A stretch of 64,000 nucleotides of DNA from Oscheius onirici. Taxonomy: Eukaryota; Nematoda; Chromadorea; Rhabditida; Rhabditidae. Position numbers and translations under genes: made by a program. The notes below the pieces were generated by a model. The model had not been told where the DNA came from and did no database searches. It worked only from the letters and a program-made list of their open reading frames with translations. The DNA lies in contig OW051471.1 in assembly GCA_932521025.1 (NCBI GenBank), positions 10,602,001 through 10,666,000 on the forward strand, given 5' to 3'. This document shows, piece after piece, positions 33,756 to 45,049 of this stretch (positions are counted from its first letter, which is position 1; each line of letters starts with the position of its first letter).

Positions 33756-34036
33756 AATCTCTAAAGAATGGAGTTGTTCAGACCGGTGTTCAGTATACCC
33801 TCTTCGCCATCCCAGCTGTCGGATTGCTGAGTTTTTGCAGATTTGGAATCCCTCTTCCAGGTTTGTTATATTTTCTTGTTCAAGTTCAGAAATTTTCAGG
33901 AATGTCGCACGTTTTCTTTATCTCCATGGCATCTTCTGATGCAGCTGCTGTTCTGACAATGCTGATGACTCATCCGGACTATCGGAGAGCTATATTACAG
34001 CGATTCAGCAAGATTTTTGTCTATCTATTCTTGTAA
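33756..34036 (+). pseudogene. C-terminal fragment of a nematode serpentine receptor (left arm)
   Basis: The frame VQTGVQYTLFAIPAVGLLSF leads to IPLP at a GT donor, then, after a short intron (TTTCAG), GMSHVFFISMASSDAAAVLT and MLMTHPDYRRAILQRF. A last membrane helix followed by HPxYRRA is typical of chemoreceptor C-termini in nematodes. No N-terminal exons precede it; repeat DNA does. It is probably a truncated copy. Twin at 43812-44092. Confidence 0.5.
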
Positions 34037-34825
34037 ACATGATTTTCAGGGAAGAAAGCGTCTCTGTCCATCATGGTCATCTGGTTATCGCTTCCGCTGT
34101 CTCTGTGAAACAAAATAGTAGATTTTAATAATCAGAAAACGAATAAAACTCGTAGTAGCTCAAACGTCTAAACGAAAAGCACGCATCGTCACAATCATTA
34201 CGTTTTCAGCTGCTAATTTTCGTAGCAGCTGAAGCCCTTGAGACCACGGTTTGCAAACTATTTGTGATACAAAATTGGATGGTTTGGGGGCTTCAGTCTG
34301 AACAAAGATTTACCTCGAAAAAGCCACTTGCCTCAACGGTGGATTGCATCAAAGTGTTAATAGTTACGGGCTACCATTCCCAGAAACCTCACCCCTCATC
34401 TCTGAGAAAAACAATTGTTCCGGTTGGACTGGCCTTCTGAATCATTAGGATCCATTTCGCGCTCTCCTCTTATGGACTGTACGGACAGCAAAAAAGCAAA
34501 TCTTGAGAGAGATATGGGGACAAGAGATGATTGACTATCCCCATTCTAGCCTGGAACAATGCAACAAACAACCGGGAAAGCTGTTTCTTTCAGAAAAGAA
34601 ATGTATTATTTTTTATAGTACTTCGTAAAACGAAACTTGGAAACCTCTATCCACAAAAGATGCTTTCTGGTAGTAATCAGGAAAAGAGTCAAAATAACTG
34701 GAAATTCGGAGAGAAATCAAATTGTTGGAAAAAATGATTTGAAAAATGAGACTGTTGGAAAGAAGCAAAAATGAATCTAATGACAGAGATGGAAAGGAGC
34801 CCAAGTGATTTTTGTGGTCTTAAAA

Positions 34826-34965
34826 CATACGTCATCACGCTTCTTGAGCTCTTCCTCCAGCTGTCTTTTGACCTCATCAGCCTCATCCTTGGCGGCTTCG
34901 GCCTTAGGCCGTTGACTCTTCCCAATTATCTCCAGTTCATCTTCTGCACGTCTTTCGTCCTCTTT
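34826..34965 (-). pseudogene. Orphan coiled-coil exon (left arm)
   Basis: The minus strand reads GKEDERRAEDELEIIGKSQR, then PKAEAAKDEADEVKRQLEEE, LKKRDD at a GTATGT donor. A stop precedes it and no partner exon was found. The heptad-like charge pattern indicates a coiled coil. Twin at 42883-43022. Confidence 0.35.
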
Positions 34966-35076
34966 GCCGGCCTACGTGCTCGCCACTCAACTGCCAAATT
35001 GCCCACAATTATTAAGAATGATAATGGATGAAAAGATAACTGGACTGAGCTCGAGTGAGATTGAGATATCCGCGTG

Positions 35077-36532
35077 ATGTCCGCTTCCTTCTATGTCACC
35101 ACTGTATATGCTCTGATTTCGGTGTTTGCTTATTTTCTTGTATGCTATGTAATCATCAGATTCTGTAAAGTTTTCGCTGGATCCTATTACAGCATGTTTG
35201 TCGTCAACTCTTTAGTGGTAAAGCTGTTTAAAAATGGGAAAAACTACTCAGTACAGAACTGTTACACCTATCTGAATTCACTGATTGTACTGCGCCTTCC
35301 CGCTCAGACGTGTGAAAAATGTTTCTTTTCATTCATCTTTGCTGCCGAATATTTTTGGGGCTTGGAGTTCTTCAATTGTATGTACGGTCATCTGGCATAT
35401 GTCCAGTACTTGATGATACTTTCCTTCATCTTGAACCGCTTCACAGCAGTTGTCATGCCGCTCAAATATGACAAGGTAGTCTTTGCAGATTCTCCATATC
35501 GAAATATGGTGATTTGGGGAAAATACATCTCAGTACAGACATGGCAAAAGTGGGCCGGAATCAAGCCAGCTTCGGCCAGATGCCTTTGGCTAAAAAATTC
35601 ATTTCAAGATTTAAATATGACATCTTCTTCTTCGAAGAGAAGTCTTCTTCTCTTTTTGCCGTCAGTTTTCTGTTTTCTTGTAATTTTTTTATGTCATAAT
35701 TAGATCTTACCCTACAAAGTATTTTTAACAAGAAAACTCAGAAATAAATGTGAAATGAATTATTTTTAGCCCGCCGCAAAGTTGACAAATGGCCGAAGCT
35801 GGCCTGATTCCGGGCCAGGTTTGCCGTGCCTGCCCAGTATTATCTGACCTTCGCACAGAAAGAGTTAAAGCTGAAAAAAGTTTCAGATCTGGAAGATTTT
35901 GTTCATTCCTCTAATGTTATTCAACGTTCTTTCTCCGTTTGTTTTCACATACGGAGCATTTCTTCAGCAGCCTCGATTCTTTTACATAAATGACAGTGAT
36001 ACATATTTACTAGCTGCTACCAAGGTGAAAAACAAAAATGAATACTCAAGCATTTTAGACTGTCAAAAGCGGAAATACTTTAATTCCCTCCATGATCCTC
36101 CTCACCGTTCTGAGTACAATTTTTATGATTGCGACCTTCGCTGCATACTTCAATTATGTAGGTCACAGTTGGACACAACGGGAAGTTAATTTTTAGAAGC
36201 GAGACGATCGTGCAGCCCAATGGAAACTTCTCGCATTCAGCATATCTTACTTCCTCGTCGAGATGTTTGCAACTGGTGTCATGGTATGGGAACGGAATTT
36301 TGTGGAGATGTTAAATATATTTCAGCTTGTGATCACGTTAGCCGAATGGAATGACTGGATTCCGGTTAAGTTATTCACCTACGCTCTCTTGCCATACGCT
36401 TCGGATGCTCTCACTTTCATCTCGCCTTACATTTTGATCTATTGCAGTCCGACATTGCAAAAGTTGTTGAAACGGATGTGCCGAAGAGCCATCTTGAGGA
36501 AGAAGGATGGTGTCTCCATTTCGATATTTTGA
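35077..36532 (+). CDS. Srg-type serpentine chemoreceptor (left arm)
   Basis: A seven-helix G-protein-coupled receptor, probably of the nematode Srg family. Exon 1 (35077-35217) reads MSASFYVTTVYALISVFAYF and ends NSLV. A 39-bp intron precedes NCYTYLNSLIVLRLPAQTCE, and this exon ends ILNRFTAVVMPLKYDK, the Srg-like motif after helix 3. The next intron (35476-35886) contains a foldback element. Then IWKILFIPLMLFNVLSPFVF, TVKSGNTLIPSMILLTVLST, KRDDRAAQWKLLAFSISYFL and finally LVITLAEWNDWIPVKLFTYA, LLPYASDALTFISPYILIYC before TGA 36530-36532. AATAAA follows within 20 bp. Intact as modelled. Confidence 0.7.
35533..35845. mobile_element. Foldback (MITE-like) element in Srg intron (left arm)
   Basis: GGGCCGGAATCAAGCCAGCT with TCGGCC at the left pairs imperfectly with the reverse complement of GGCCGAAGCTGGCCTGATTC with CGGGCC at the right. 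The inner flanks (GGCTAAAAAATTCATTTCA) also pair. The middle holds a CTTCTTCTTCG-type hairpin. Confidence 0.65.
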
Positions 36533-37200
36533 CTCTGTGACATTAATAAAAGTTAACTCAAAGTTCAGTTAAGGCTAGGAAGTATCAGATTATTTGCAGA
36601 ATCAAGCTTTTTTCACTACATATTTGCGGATTATCAAAATTGTCAAAAGCGTGTTTTAGCATAGAGTCTAGAATCATCTCGATTCTTCGCTGTCGTCCTC
36701 TGATCTGAAGCAGTCAGAATGTTATCTTTCAAAGAGACGAAAGACTTTGTTTTACAACTTTTTGATGTTCTGCAAAGTAGTAGTGAAGATCAAGAAATAC
36801 AACTTTTCGGAACATAACAAAGCCAAAAAAATTGATCTGATGGTCGAGAAACGCGTGAAAAGTCACAAGACTCACCTGAGGGTTGAAGGAAACGGAAGAG
36901 GACACAAGCTTCAGCTGATTGCTTTCTCCGGAGATACGGGACACCTTTTAAAGCTCTTACTTTGTTTGCTGTAAACAGCTACGATCAAAAGCCCTGATAT
37001 ATTGGCATGTGACGGGAAAATAAGCGGAAAACAGAGATTCTGTGATGAAAACACACAGGTTGAAAACAAAATAGGAGAAGAACCAAGAAAAGAACACGCC
37101 AGACAGCGCAGAGCTGAGCTGGGAAGACTGCTGATAAAAAGGTGGCAGTCAGCTGGAAATCAATCCTCCCGGCCAAAAGTACACAGTCCTCTCTGTTCAG
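36533..37200. other. Intergenic part of left arm
   Basis: Overlapping short frames on both strands (for example 36747-36974 and 37002-37220 plus) lack recognisable domains. No gene is called; the mirror interval is 40648-41315. Confidence 0.35.
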
Positions 37201-37577
37201 ATCTGGAGAAATGCATATAGACGCAAGACTCTATTGCCTCTCTTTAGATGGCTTTTCGTTGTTTGTTTAGTACCACTTTTGTTCCACGCAGTTGGCCAAA
37301 CGGAGACGATTGGAGTTCAGAGTTATATCGTCTTTAGAATTCTCATCTTTTCTCGCAATGGAACCGTTTACGCGGAAGCTTTGACATCGTTCCAAAGAAT
37401 ATTAATGGAATTGGCAAACAGGAAGTATACTACAAATACAATGTACCACAAATAGCAAAGCTGTGTACAGTCAGTATGATACAGTACCTAGGAATAACAA
37501 AGATGAGAAGAGGTGCAAGAGAGTTCAAAAAGGTTTTTCAAGTCCCAGAAAGCCCCGTGTCTACTGTCAGTGTGTGA
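37201..37577 (+). pseudogene. Possible transthyretin-like (TTL) gene remnant (left arm)
   Basis: After an acceptor TTCAG an open frame without an ATG reads FRWLFVVCLVPLLFHAVGQT, then ETIGVQ, like the secretion signal and first strand of nematode TTL proteins. A second frame reads FDIVPKNINGIGKQEVYYKY, resembling a late TTL strand, and ends at TGA 37575-37577, followed by AATAAA. The middle of the domain is missing. The assignment is tentative. Mirror at 40271-40647. Confidence 0.3.
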
Positions 37578-37627
37578 AATGAATAAAAGAGTCGAATAAT
37601 CGTTTTTATCCGATTTATTCGGCACTA

Positions 37628-38749
37628 TCACTGCTGAGTTGCGGCGAGGCGGGCAGCTTTTCCAGTTGGCTTGTACCTGAAAGTTGTTATATTTGCTACT
37701 TCTGATTGAACCATTTTCGGATCAAAGAAAATAAAACTGACATGAAGAATCCGCAGATGAGATCCTCGTTGACGGACATCGTAGCGGCGCTGTTGTCGAA
37801 CTGTCCACAGTAGTGAGGAGCCGAGAAGATGGTGACCATCTTCTTGCTGGCGAAAAACTCGTATCCGTCCTGGACTACCTGGTGAGCTCTGGCGACAAGG
37901 TCGAGCTCGAGTCTGGCACACAGCTCCATGACGATATCCTGACCGAAGACGTAGCTGACTCCACGCGTGTTGGCCTGCCAGCCCTTGACCCACTGATCCG
38001 GATCACTCCAGAGCAGGTCGATTCCCATAGAGCCAGGACGAGGATCGTCAGGACGGGGCAGGTTGCGGAGCTGGTCGAGACTATTCAGCTGGGGAGAGAG
38101 TCCTCCGTGCATGCACAGGATCCTTCCACCAATCAGTCCTGTTAGCGGCATGAAGTTGAACGTGTCTTGGAAAGCTTGCCAGAGACGGGACGACTTGTAG
38201 CGCCTGTAAGATTGTTTTATGTGGGCATAGCTCGTAGTGCTCCGAAGTCTAATGAACCCAGAGACATATGGTGAAGTATAAGATATCCGAGACACCTGAC
38301 TCAGATTTTTTACGCTAGGCAAAACTCAATTATACTGACTTGTTGCACTCCTCGTAGAAGCCGTAGACGCGGTTGATGGCAGGGCACTCGTGGTTTCCTC
38401 GAAGCATGAAGAAGTTCTCCGGGTACTTGATCTTGAGGCAGAACATCAGGGAAATCGTCTCCAGATTCTGCTTGCCGCGATCTACGTAGTCGCCCAGGAA
38501 CAGGTAGTTGACCTCAGGAGGGAAACCGTTCTTGTCGAAGATGCGGAGCAGGTCACTGAATTGGCCATGGATGTCACCACAGACGACGACGGGAGGAGAG
38601 ATCTCAATCAGGGACGATTGGCTCTGGTAGACCTGCTTGGCTCGGAAACACAGCTGTCCCAGTTCCTGTTCGTTGACGGACGTCGTCAGTCTACTTGTTC
38701 CCACGTTGAGGAGGCGAGCAGCGAGATTGTCCACATCAAGTTCGGCCAT
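37628..38749 (-). CDS. PP1 catalytic subunit, GSP-3/GSP-4-like (left arm)
   Basis: A metal-dependent Ser/Thr protein phosphatase. Three exons encode about 305 residues from [17 protein letters not shown] to AARLAATQQ. All signature motifs are intact: GDIHG, GDYVDRG, RGNHE, HGG and [12 protein letters not shown] chose Met 38749 because an acceptor-like ACTCCAG lies 9 bp upstream and the product then matches PP1 length. The N-terminal words DVDNL..RLLNVG and [11 protein letters not shown] recall the C. elegans sperm PP1 pair GSP-3/GSP-4 (from memory). The tail is short, as in that group. It is transcribed away from the palindrome centre; its exact twin (39099-40220) is divergent from it. Confidence 0.93.
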
Positions 38750-38860
38750 CAGGAGCGCTGGAGTCGATACTAACTTGCTCTTCACAGAACTCTCTACGGT
38801 AATTCTTAATTGTGGCAATTACGATGTTTTTTGTTGTCTTTGAACAACTTTTATGTAAAA

Positions 38861-38987
38861 TATATTTTTGCCTGTCAGAATTGAACTGAATCCTTTGATT
38901 TTTTCATTAACTTTAAATTAGCAAAAGCAAACGTTAAATTTAACCCTGAAAATTAGGAGCACAAAAGCTATAAAAACTATTTGTTGT
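38861..38987. promoter_or_regulatory. 127-bp unpaired palindrome spacer, candidate bidirectional promoter
   Basis: This is the only stretch between the two arms that is not mirrored. It is AT-rich. It lies between two identical, divergently transcribed PP1 genes whose starts are 111 bp outside it on each side. A CTATAAAAA word lies near 38969 on the plus strand and an AT-rich TATATTTT-like word near 38861. Promoter function is inferred from position. Confidence 0.5.
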
Positions 38988-39098
38988 TTTTACATAAAAG
39001 TTGTTCAAAGACAACAAAAAACATCGTAATTGCCACAATTAAGAATTACCGTAGAGAGTTCTGTGAAGAGCAAGTTAGTATCGACTCCAGCGCTCCTG

Positions 39099-40220
39099 AT
39101 GGCCGAACTTGATGTGGACAATCTCGCTGCTCGCCTCCTCAACGTGGGAACAAGTAGACTGACGACGTCCGTCAACGAACAGGAACTGGGACAGCTGTGT
39201 TTCCGAGCCAAGCAGGTCTACCAGAGCCAATCGTCCCTGATTGAGATCTCTCCTCCCGTCGTCGTCTGTGGTGACATCCATGGCCAATTCAGTGACCTGC
39301 TCCGCATCTTCGACAAGAACGGTTTCCCTCCTGAGGTCAACTACCTGTTCCTGGGCGACTACGTAGATCGCGGCAAGCAGAATCTGGAGACGATTTCCCT
39401 GATGTTCTGCCTCAAGATCAAGTACCCGGAGAACTTCTTCATGCTTCGAGGAAACCACGAGTGCCCTGCCATCAACCGCGTCTACGGCTTCTACGAGGAG
39501 TGCAACAAGTCAGTATAATTGAGTTTTGCCTAGCGTAAAAAATCTGAGTCAGGTGTCTCGGATATCTTATACTTCACCATATGTCTCTGGGTTCATTAGA
39601 CTTCGGAGCACTACGAGCTATGCCCACATAAAACAATCTTACAGGCGCTACAAGTCGTCCCGTCTCTGGCAAGCTTTCCAAGACACGTTCAACTTCATGC
39701 CGCTAACAGGACTGATTGGTGGAAGGATCCTGTGCATGCACGGAGGACTCTCTCCCCAGCTGAATAGTCTCGACCAGCTCCGCAACCTGCCCCGTCCTGA
39801 CGATCCTCGTCCTGGCTCTATGGGAATCGACCTGCTCTGGAGTGATCCGGATCAGTGGGTCAAGGGCTGGCAGGCCAACACGCGTGGAGTCAGCTACGTC
39901 TTCGGTCAGGATATCGTCATGGAGCTGTGTGCCAGACTCGAGCTCGACCTTGTCGCCAGAGCTCACCAGGTAGTCCAGGACGGATACGAGTTTTTCGCCA
40001 GCAAGAAGATGGTCACCATCTTCTCGGCTCCTCACTACTGTGGACAGTTCGACAACAGCGCCGCTACGATGTCCGTCAACGAGGATCTCATCTGCGGATT
40101 CTTCATGTCAGTTTTATTTTCTTTGATCCGAAAATGGTTCAATCAGAAGTAGCAAATATAACAACTTTCAGGTACAAGCCAACTGGAAAAGCTGCCCGCC
40201 TCGCCGCAACTCAGCAGTGA
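39099..40220 (+). CDS. PP1 catalytic subunit, GSP-3/GSP-4-like (right arm)
   Basis: Identical twin of the gene at 37628-38749. Exons are 39099-39508, 39645-40106 and 40173-40220. The exon phases join as AA|G (Lys) and AT|G (Met). The stop is TGA 40218-40220, with an AATAAA about 10 bp later. All catalytic metal-binding motifs are intact, so both copies should be active if expressed. Confidence 0.93.
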
Positions 40221-40270
40221 TAGTGCCGAATAAATCGGATAAAAACGATTATTCGACTCTTTTATTCATT

Positions 40271-40647
40271 TCACACACTGACAGTAGACACGGGGCTTTC
40301 TGGGACTTGAAAAACCTTTTTGAACTCTCTTGCACCTCTTCTCATCTTTGTTATTCCTAGGTACTGTATCATACTGACTGTACACAGCTTTGCTATTTGT
40401 GGTACATTGTATTTGTAGTATACTTCCTGTTTGCCAATTCCATTAATATTCTTTGGAACGATGTCAAAGCTTCCGCGTAAACGGTTCCATTGCGAGAAAA
40501 GATGAGAATTCTAAAGACGATATAACTCTGAACTCCAATCGTCTCCGTTTGGCCAACTGCGTGGAACAAAAGTGGTACTAAACAAACAACGAAAAGCCAT
40601 CTAAAGAGAGGCAATAGAGTCTTGCGTCTATATGCATTTCTCCAGAT
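40271..40647 (-). pseudogene. Possible transthyretin-like remnant (right arm)
   Basis: Exact mirror of 37201-37577, with the same lack of a start codon and of the central part of the domain. Its 3' end faces the 3' end of the right PP1 gene about 50 bp away. Confidence 0.3.
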
Positions 40648-41315
40648 CTGAACAGAGAGGACTGTGTACTTTTGGCCGGGAGGATTGATTTCCAGCTGAC
40701 TGCCACCTTTTTATCAGCAGTCTTCCCAGCTCAGCTCTGCGCTGTCTGGCGTGTTCTTTTCTTGGTTCTTCTCCTATTTTGTTTTCAACCTGTGTGTTTT
40801 CATCACAGAATCTCTGTTTTCCGCTTATTTTCCCGTCACATGCCAATATATCAGGGCTTTTGATCGTAGCTGTTTACAGCAAACAAAGTAAGAGCTTTAA
40901 AAGGTGTCCCGTATCTCCGGAGAAAGCAATCAGCTGAAGCTTGTGTCCTCTTCCGTTTCCTTCAACCCTCAGGTGAGTCTTGTGACTTTTCACGCGTTTC
41001 TCGACCATCAGATCAATTTTTTTGGCTTTGTTATGTTCCGAAAAGTTGTATTTCTTGATCTTCACTACTACTTTGCAGAACATCAAAAAGTTGTAAAACA
41101 AAGTCTTTCGTCTCTTTGAAAGATAACATTCTGACTGCTTCAGATCAGAGGACGACAGCGAAGAATCGAGATGATTCTAGACTCTATGCTAAAACACGCT
41201 TTTGACAATTTTGATAATCCGCAAATATGTAGTGAAAAAAGCTTGATTCTGCAAATAATCTGATACTTCCTAGCCTTAACTGAACTTTGAGTTAACTTTT
41301 ATTAATGTCACAGAG

Positions 41316-42771
41316 TCAAAATATCGAAATGGAGACACCATCCTTCTTCCTCAAGATGGCTCTTCGGCACATCCGTTTCAACAACTTTTGCAATGTCGGA
41401 CTGCAATAGATCAAAATGTAAGGCGAGATGAAAGTGAGAGCATCCGAAGCGTATGGCAAGAGAGCGTAGGTGAATAACTTAACCGGAATCCAGTCATTCC
41501 ATTCGGCTAACGTGATCACAAGCTGAAATATATTTAACATCTCCACAAAATTCCGTTCCCATACCATGACACCAGTTGCAAACATCTCGACGAGGAAGTA
41601 AGATATGCTGAATGCGAGAAGTTTCCATTGGGCTGCACGATCGTCTCGCTTCTAAAAATTAACTTCCCGTTGTGTCCAACTGTGACCTACATAATTGAAG
41701 TATGCAGCGAAGGTCGCAATCATAAAAATTGTACTCAGAACGGTGAGGAGGATCATGGAGGGAATTAAAGTATTTCCGCTTTTGACAGTCTAAAATGCTT
41801 GAGTATTCATTTTTGTTTTTCACCTTGGTAGCAGCTAGTAAATATGTATCACTGTCATTTATGTAAAAGAATCGAGGCTGCTGAAGAAATGCTCCGTATG
41901 TGAAAACAAACGGAGAAAGAACGTTGAATAACATTAGAGGAATGAACAAAATCTTCCAGATCTGAAACTTTTTTCAGCTTTAACTCTTTCTGTGCGAAGG
42001 TCAGATAATACTGGGCAGGCACGGCAAACCTGGCCCGGAATCAGGCCAGCTTCGGCCATTTGTCAACTTTGCGGCGGGCTAAAAATAATTCATTTCACAT
42101 TTATTTCTGAGTTTTCTTGTTAAAAATACTTTGTAGGGTAAGATCTAATTATGACATAAAAAAATTACAAGAAAACAGAAAACTGACGGCAAAAAGAGAA
42201 GAAGACTTCTCTTCGAAGAAGAAGATGTCATATTTAAATCTTGAAATGAATTTTTTAGCCAAAGGCATCTGGCCGAAGCTGGCTTGATTCCGGCCCACTT
42301 TTGCCATGTCTGTACTGAGATGTATTTTCCCCAAATCACCATATTTCGATATGGAGAATCTGCAAAGACTACCTTGTCATATTTGAGCGGCATGACAACT
42401 GCTGTGAAGCGGTTCAAGATGAAGGAAAGTATCATCAAGTACTGGACATATGCCAGATGACCGTACATACAATTGAAGAACTCCAAGCCCCAAAAATATT
42501 CGGCAGCAAAGATGAATGAAAAGAAACATTTTTCACACGTCTGAGCGGGAAGGCGCAGTACAATCAGTGAATTCAGATAGGTGTAACAGTTCTGTACTGA
42601 GTAGTTTTTCCCATTTTTAAACAGCTTTACCACTAAAGAGTTGACGACAAACATGCTGTAATAGGATCCAGCGAAAACTTTACAGAATCTGATGATTACA
42701 TAGCATACAAGAAAATAAGCAAACACCGAAATCAGAGCATATACAGTGGTGACATAGAAGGAAGCGGACAT
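41316..42771 (-). CDS. Srg-type serpentine chemoreceptor (right arm)
   Basis: Exact mirror of 35077-36532; same exons, same intron foldback element (about 42003-42315), intact frame. Two identical receptor genes would be expected to produce the same protein. Confidence 0.7.
42003..42315. mobile_element. Foldback element in Srg intron (right arm)
   Basis: Mirror copy of the element at 35533-35845. Confidence 0.65.
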
Positions 42772-42882
42772 CACGCGGATATCTCAATCTCACTCGAGCT
42801 CAGTCCAGTTATCTTTTCATCCATTATCATTCTTAATAATTGTGGGCAATTTGGCAGTTGAGTGGCGAGCACGTAGGCCGGC

Positions 42883-43022
42883 AAAGAGGACGAAAGACGT
42901 GCAGAAGATGAACTGGAGATAATTGGGAAGAGTCAACGGCCTAAGGCCGAAGCCGCCAAGGATGAGGCTGATGAGGTCAAAAGACAGCTGGAGGAAGAGC
43001 TCAAGAAGCGTGATGACGTATG
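42883..43022 (+). pseudogene. Orphan coiled-coil exon (right arm)
   Basis: Mirror of 34826-34965, with the same upstream stop and GTATGT donor after RDD. Confidence 0.35.
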
Positions 43023-43811
43023 TTTTAAGACCACAAAAATCACTTGGGCTCCTTTCCATCTCTGTCATTAGATTCATTTTTGCTTCTTTCCAACAGTCTC
43101 ATTTTTCAAATCATTTTTTCCAACAATTTGATTTCTCTCCGAATTTCCAGTTATTTTGACTCTTTTCCTGATTACTACCAGAAAGCATCTTTTGTGGATA
43201 GAGGTTTCCAAGTTTCGTTTTACGAAGTACTATAAAAAATAATACATTTCTTTTCTGAAAGAAACAGCTTTCCCGGTTGTTTGTTGCATTGTTCCAGGCT
43301 AGAATGGGGATAGTCAATCATCTCTTGTCCCCATATCTCTCTCAAGATTTGCTTTTTTGCTGTCCGTACAGTCCATAAGAGGAGAGCGCGAAATGGATCC
43401 TAATGATTCAGAAGGCCAGTTCAACCGGAACAATTGTTTTTCTCAGAGATGAGGGGTGAGGTTTCTGGGAATGGTAGCCCGTAACTATTAACACTTTGAT
43501 GCAATCCACCGTTGAGGCAAGTGGCTTTTTCGAGGTAAATCTTTGTTCAGACTGAAGCCCCCAAACCATCCAATTTTGTATCACAAATAGTTTGCAAACC
43601 GTGGTCTCAAGGGCTTCAGCTGCTACGAAAATTAGCAGCTGAAAACGTAATGATTGTGACGATGCGTGCTTTTCGTTTAGACGTTTGAGCTACTACGAGT
43701 TTTATTCGTTTTCTGATTATTAAAATCTACTATTTTGTTTCACAGAGACAGCGGAAGCGATAACCAGATGACCATGATGGACAGAGACGCTTTCTTCCCT
43801 GAAAATCATGT

Positions 43812-44092
43812 TTACAAGAATAGATAGACAAAAATCTTGCTGAATCGCTGTAATATAGCTCTCCGATAGTCCGGATGAGTCATCAGCATTGTCAGAACAG
43901 CAGCTGCATCAGAAGATGCCATGGAGATAAAGAAAACGTGCGACATTCCTGAAAATTTCTGAACTTGAACAAGAAAATATAACAAACCTGGAAGAGGGAT
44001 TCCAAATCTGCAAAAACTCAGCAATCCGACAGCTGGGATGGCGAAGAGGGTATACTGAACACCGGTCTGAACAACTCCATTCTTTAGAGATT
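43812..44092 (-). pseudogene. Serpentine receptor C-terminal fragment (right arm)
   Basis: Mirror of 33756-34036. Confidence 0.5.
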
Positions 44093-44122
44093 CAACCAAA
44101 AAGATAACACTGGTAAAAAAGC

Positions 44123-44858
44123 GGAAAGTCTTTTTGAGCGCGCGCCGGTGGATAGAGAGATTATGTCGAGAAATTAGAAACAAGGGAGGATAAGTGACAC
44201 AGGAACAGAAGGACATGAACATAATTGATCTGGAGAGGGATCAGATAGCAAACTGTTAACTGTTATCGATCAACTGGGGAAGGGAGCAGAAAGGATGAGA
44301 AGAGATCGGTTGACTGGGGAAGATCAGACTAACGACTGATTGTTACGACCCGTTCAGATTCGCCATTTTAAAATTAGGCCTGGGAGGGAGTGGGATCAAT
44401 ATATAATTTCGGTAGTTTCTTTGGAGGGTCAGGGAAAGTGTCTGGAGGAGAGTAACAAAGGAGGAATGAAAGGAAAACCACAACTAGGGCTCCGTGACAG
44501 AGCGAAGTCATGAGTTTCTACTTTAGCCCTGGAAGGGGCGTTTCCAACCTTGTTTTTGGAAATTTTTCTGAAAAACCTGTGAGAACAGTAATCGAGAGAC
44601 CAGGTGTTTTAGCCCGCCTACCCCTCTGACCCCAGTCTCTTTGTCTATGTCTATCTGTATGTACCATCATATTTCATCGGATCTCGATAAAAATCAACCG
44701 GGATGTAGCTAAGTAGGTCTTCTAAAGGCCTACAACAGTTTGGAAGCATTGGGAGAAATTTTGAAAATTTCGATTTTTGGAAATTGAAGGGTGTTTCCAA
44801 CCTTGTTTTTGGAAATTTTTCTAAGTCCAGGCCATGTATGATCAGAGGTCAAACTACC
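44123..44858. repeat. Composite repeat region (right arm)
   Basis: Mirror of 32990-33725, including the paired TTTTTGGAAATTTTTCT words and the segments related to the 2.16-kb element. Confidence 0.6.
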
Positions 44859-44898
44859 ATGTGCGAAAGCTATAGGGATACTCGAATGGGTAATACTA

Positions 44899-45049
44899 AT
44901 TCGGCAAACACCATCCGAACCTCATTGCTTTCATTTTAATACCCGTTTCATGCCATTTACCACCATTTCACGGTTTCGTGAAATGGTGGTAAATGGACCA
45001 TAACTCATAGAAATGTGATCTAATGAGGTTCGGATGGTGTTTGCCGAAT
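44899..45049. mobile_element. Foldback element at zinc-finger gene 5' end (right arm)
   Basis: Mirror of 32799-32949. The zinc-finger Met at 45034 lies inside its terminal repeat. Confidence 0.85.

Larger units (their letters stand above)
27771..38860. repeat. Palindrome 1, left arm (11,090 bp)
   Basis: Every base position p tested pairs with 77848 minus p in the right arm. Open frames throughout mirror one another with identical translations. The outer edge is sharp: 27771 pairs with 50077, and 27770 does not pair with 50078. The inner edge is 38860/38988. No mismatch was noticed between the arms. Confidence 0.97.

Noticed and set aside
36747..37220. Small genes between the Srg receptor and PP1 in each arm
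   Set aside because: Several overlapping frames on both strands with no preferred one and no domain; left as intergenic.
38861..38987. Sequencing-adapter hairpin as the sole explanation of palindrome 1
   Set aside because: Not fully rejected. A missed-adapter read would normally give directly abutting arms or an adapter sequence; here there are 127 bp of ordinary AT-rich DNA and two different unique flanks. Read-level evidence is still needed.
38390..39458. Open frames of 110-127 codons antisense to PP1 in both arms
   Set aside because: Shadows of the strongly constrained PP1 coding sequence.
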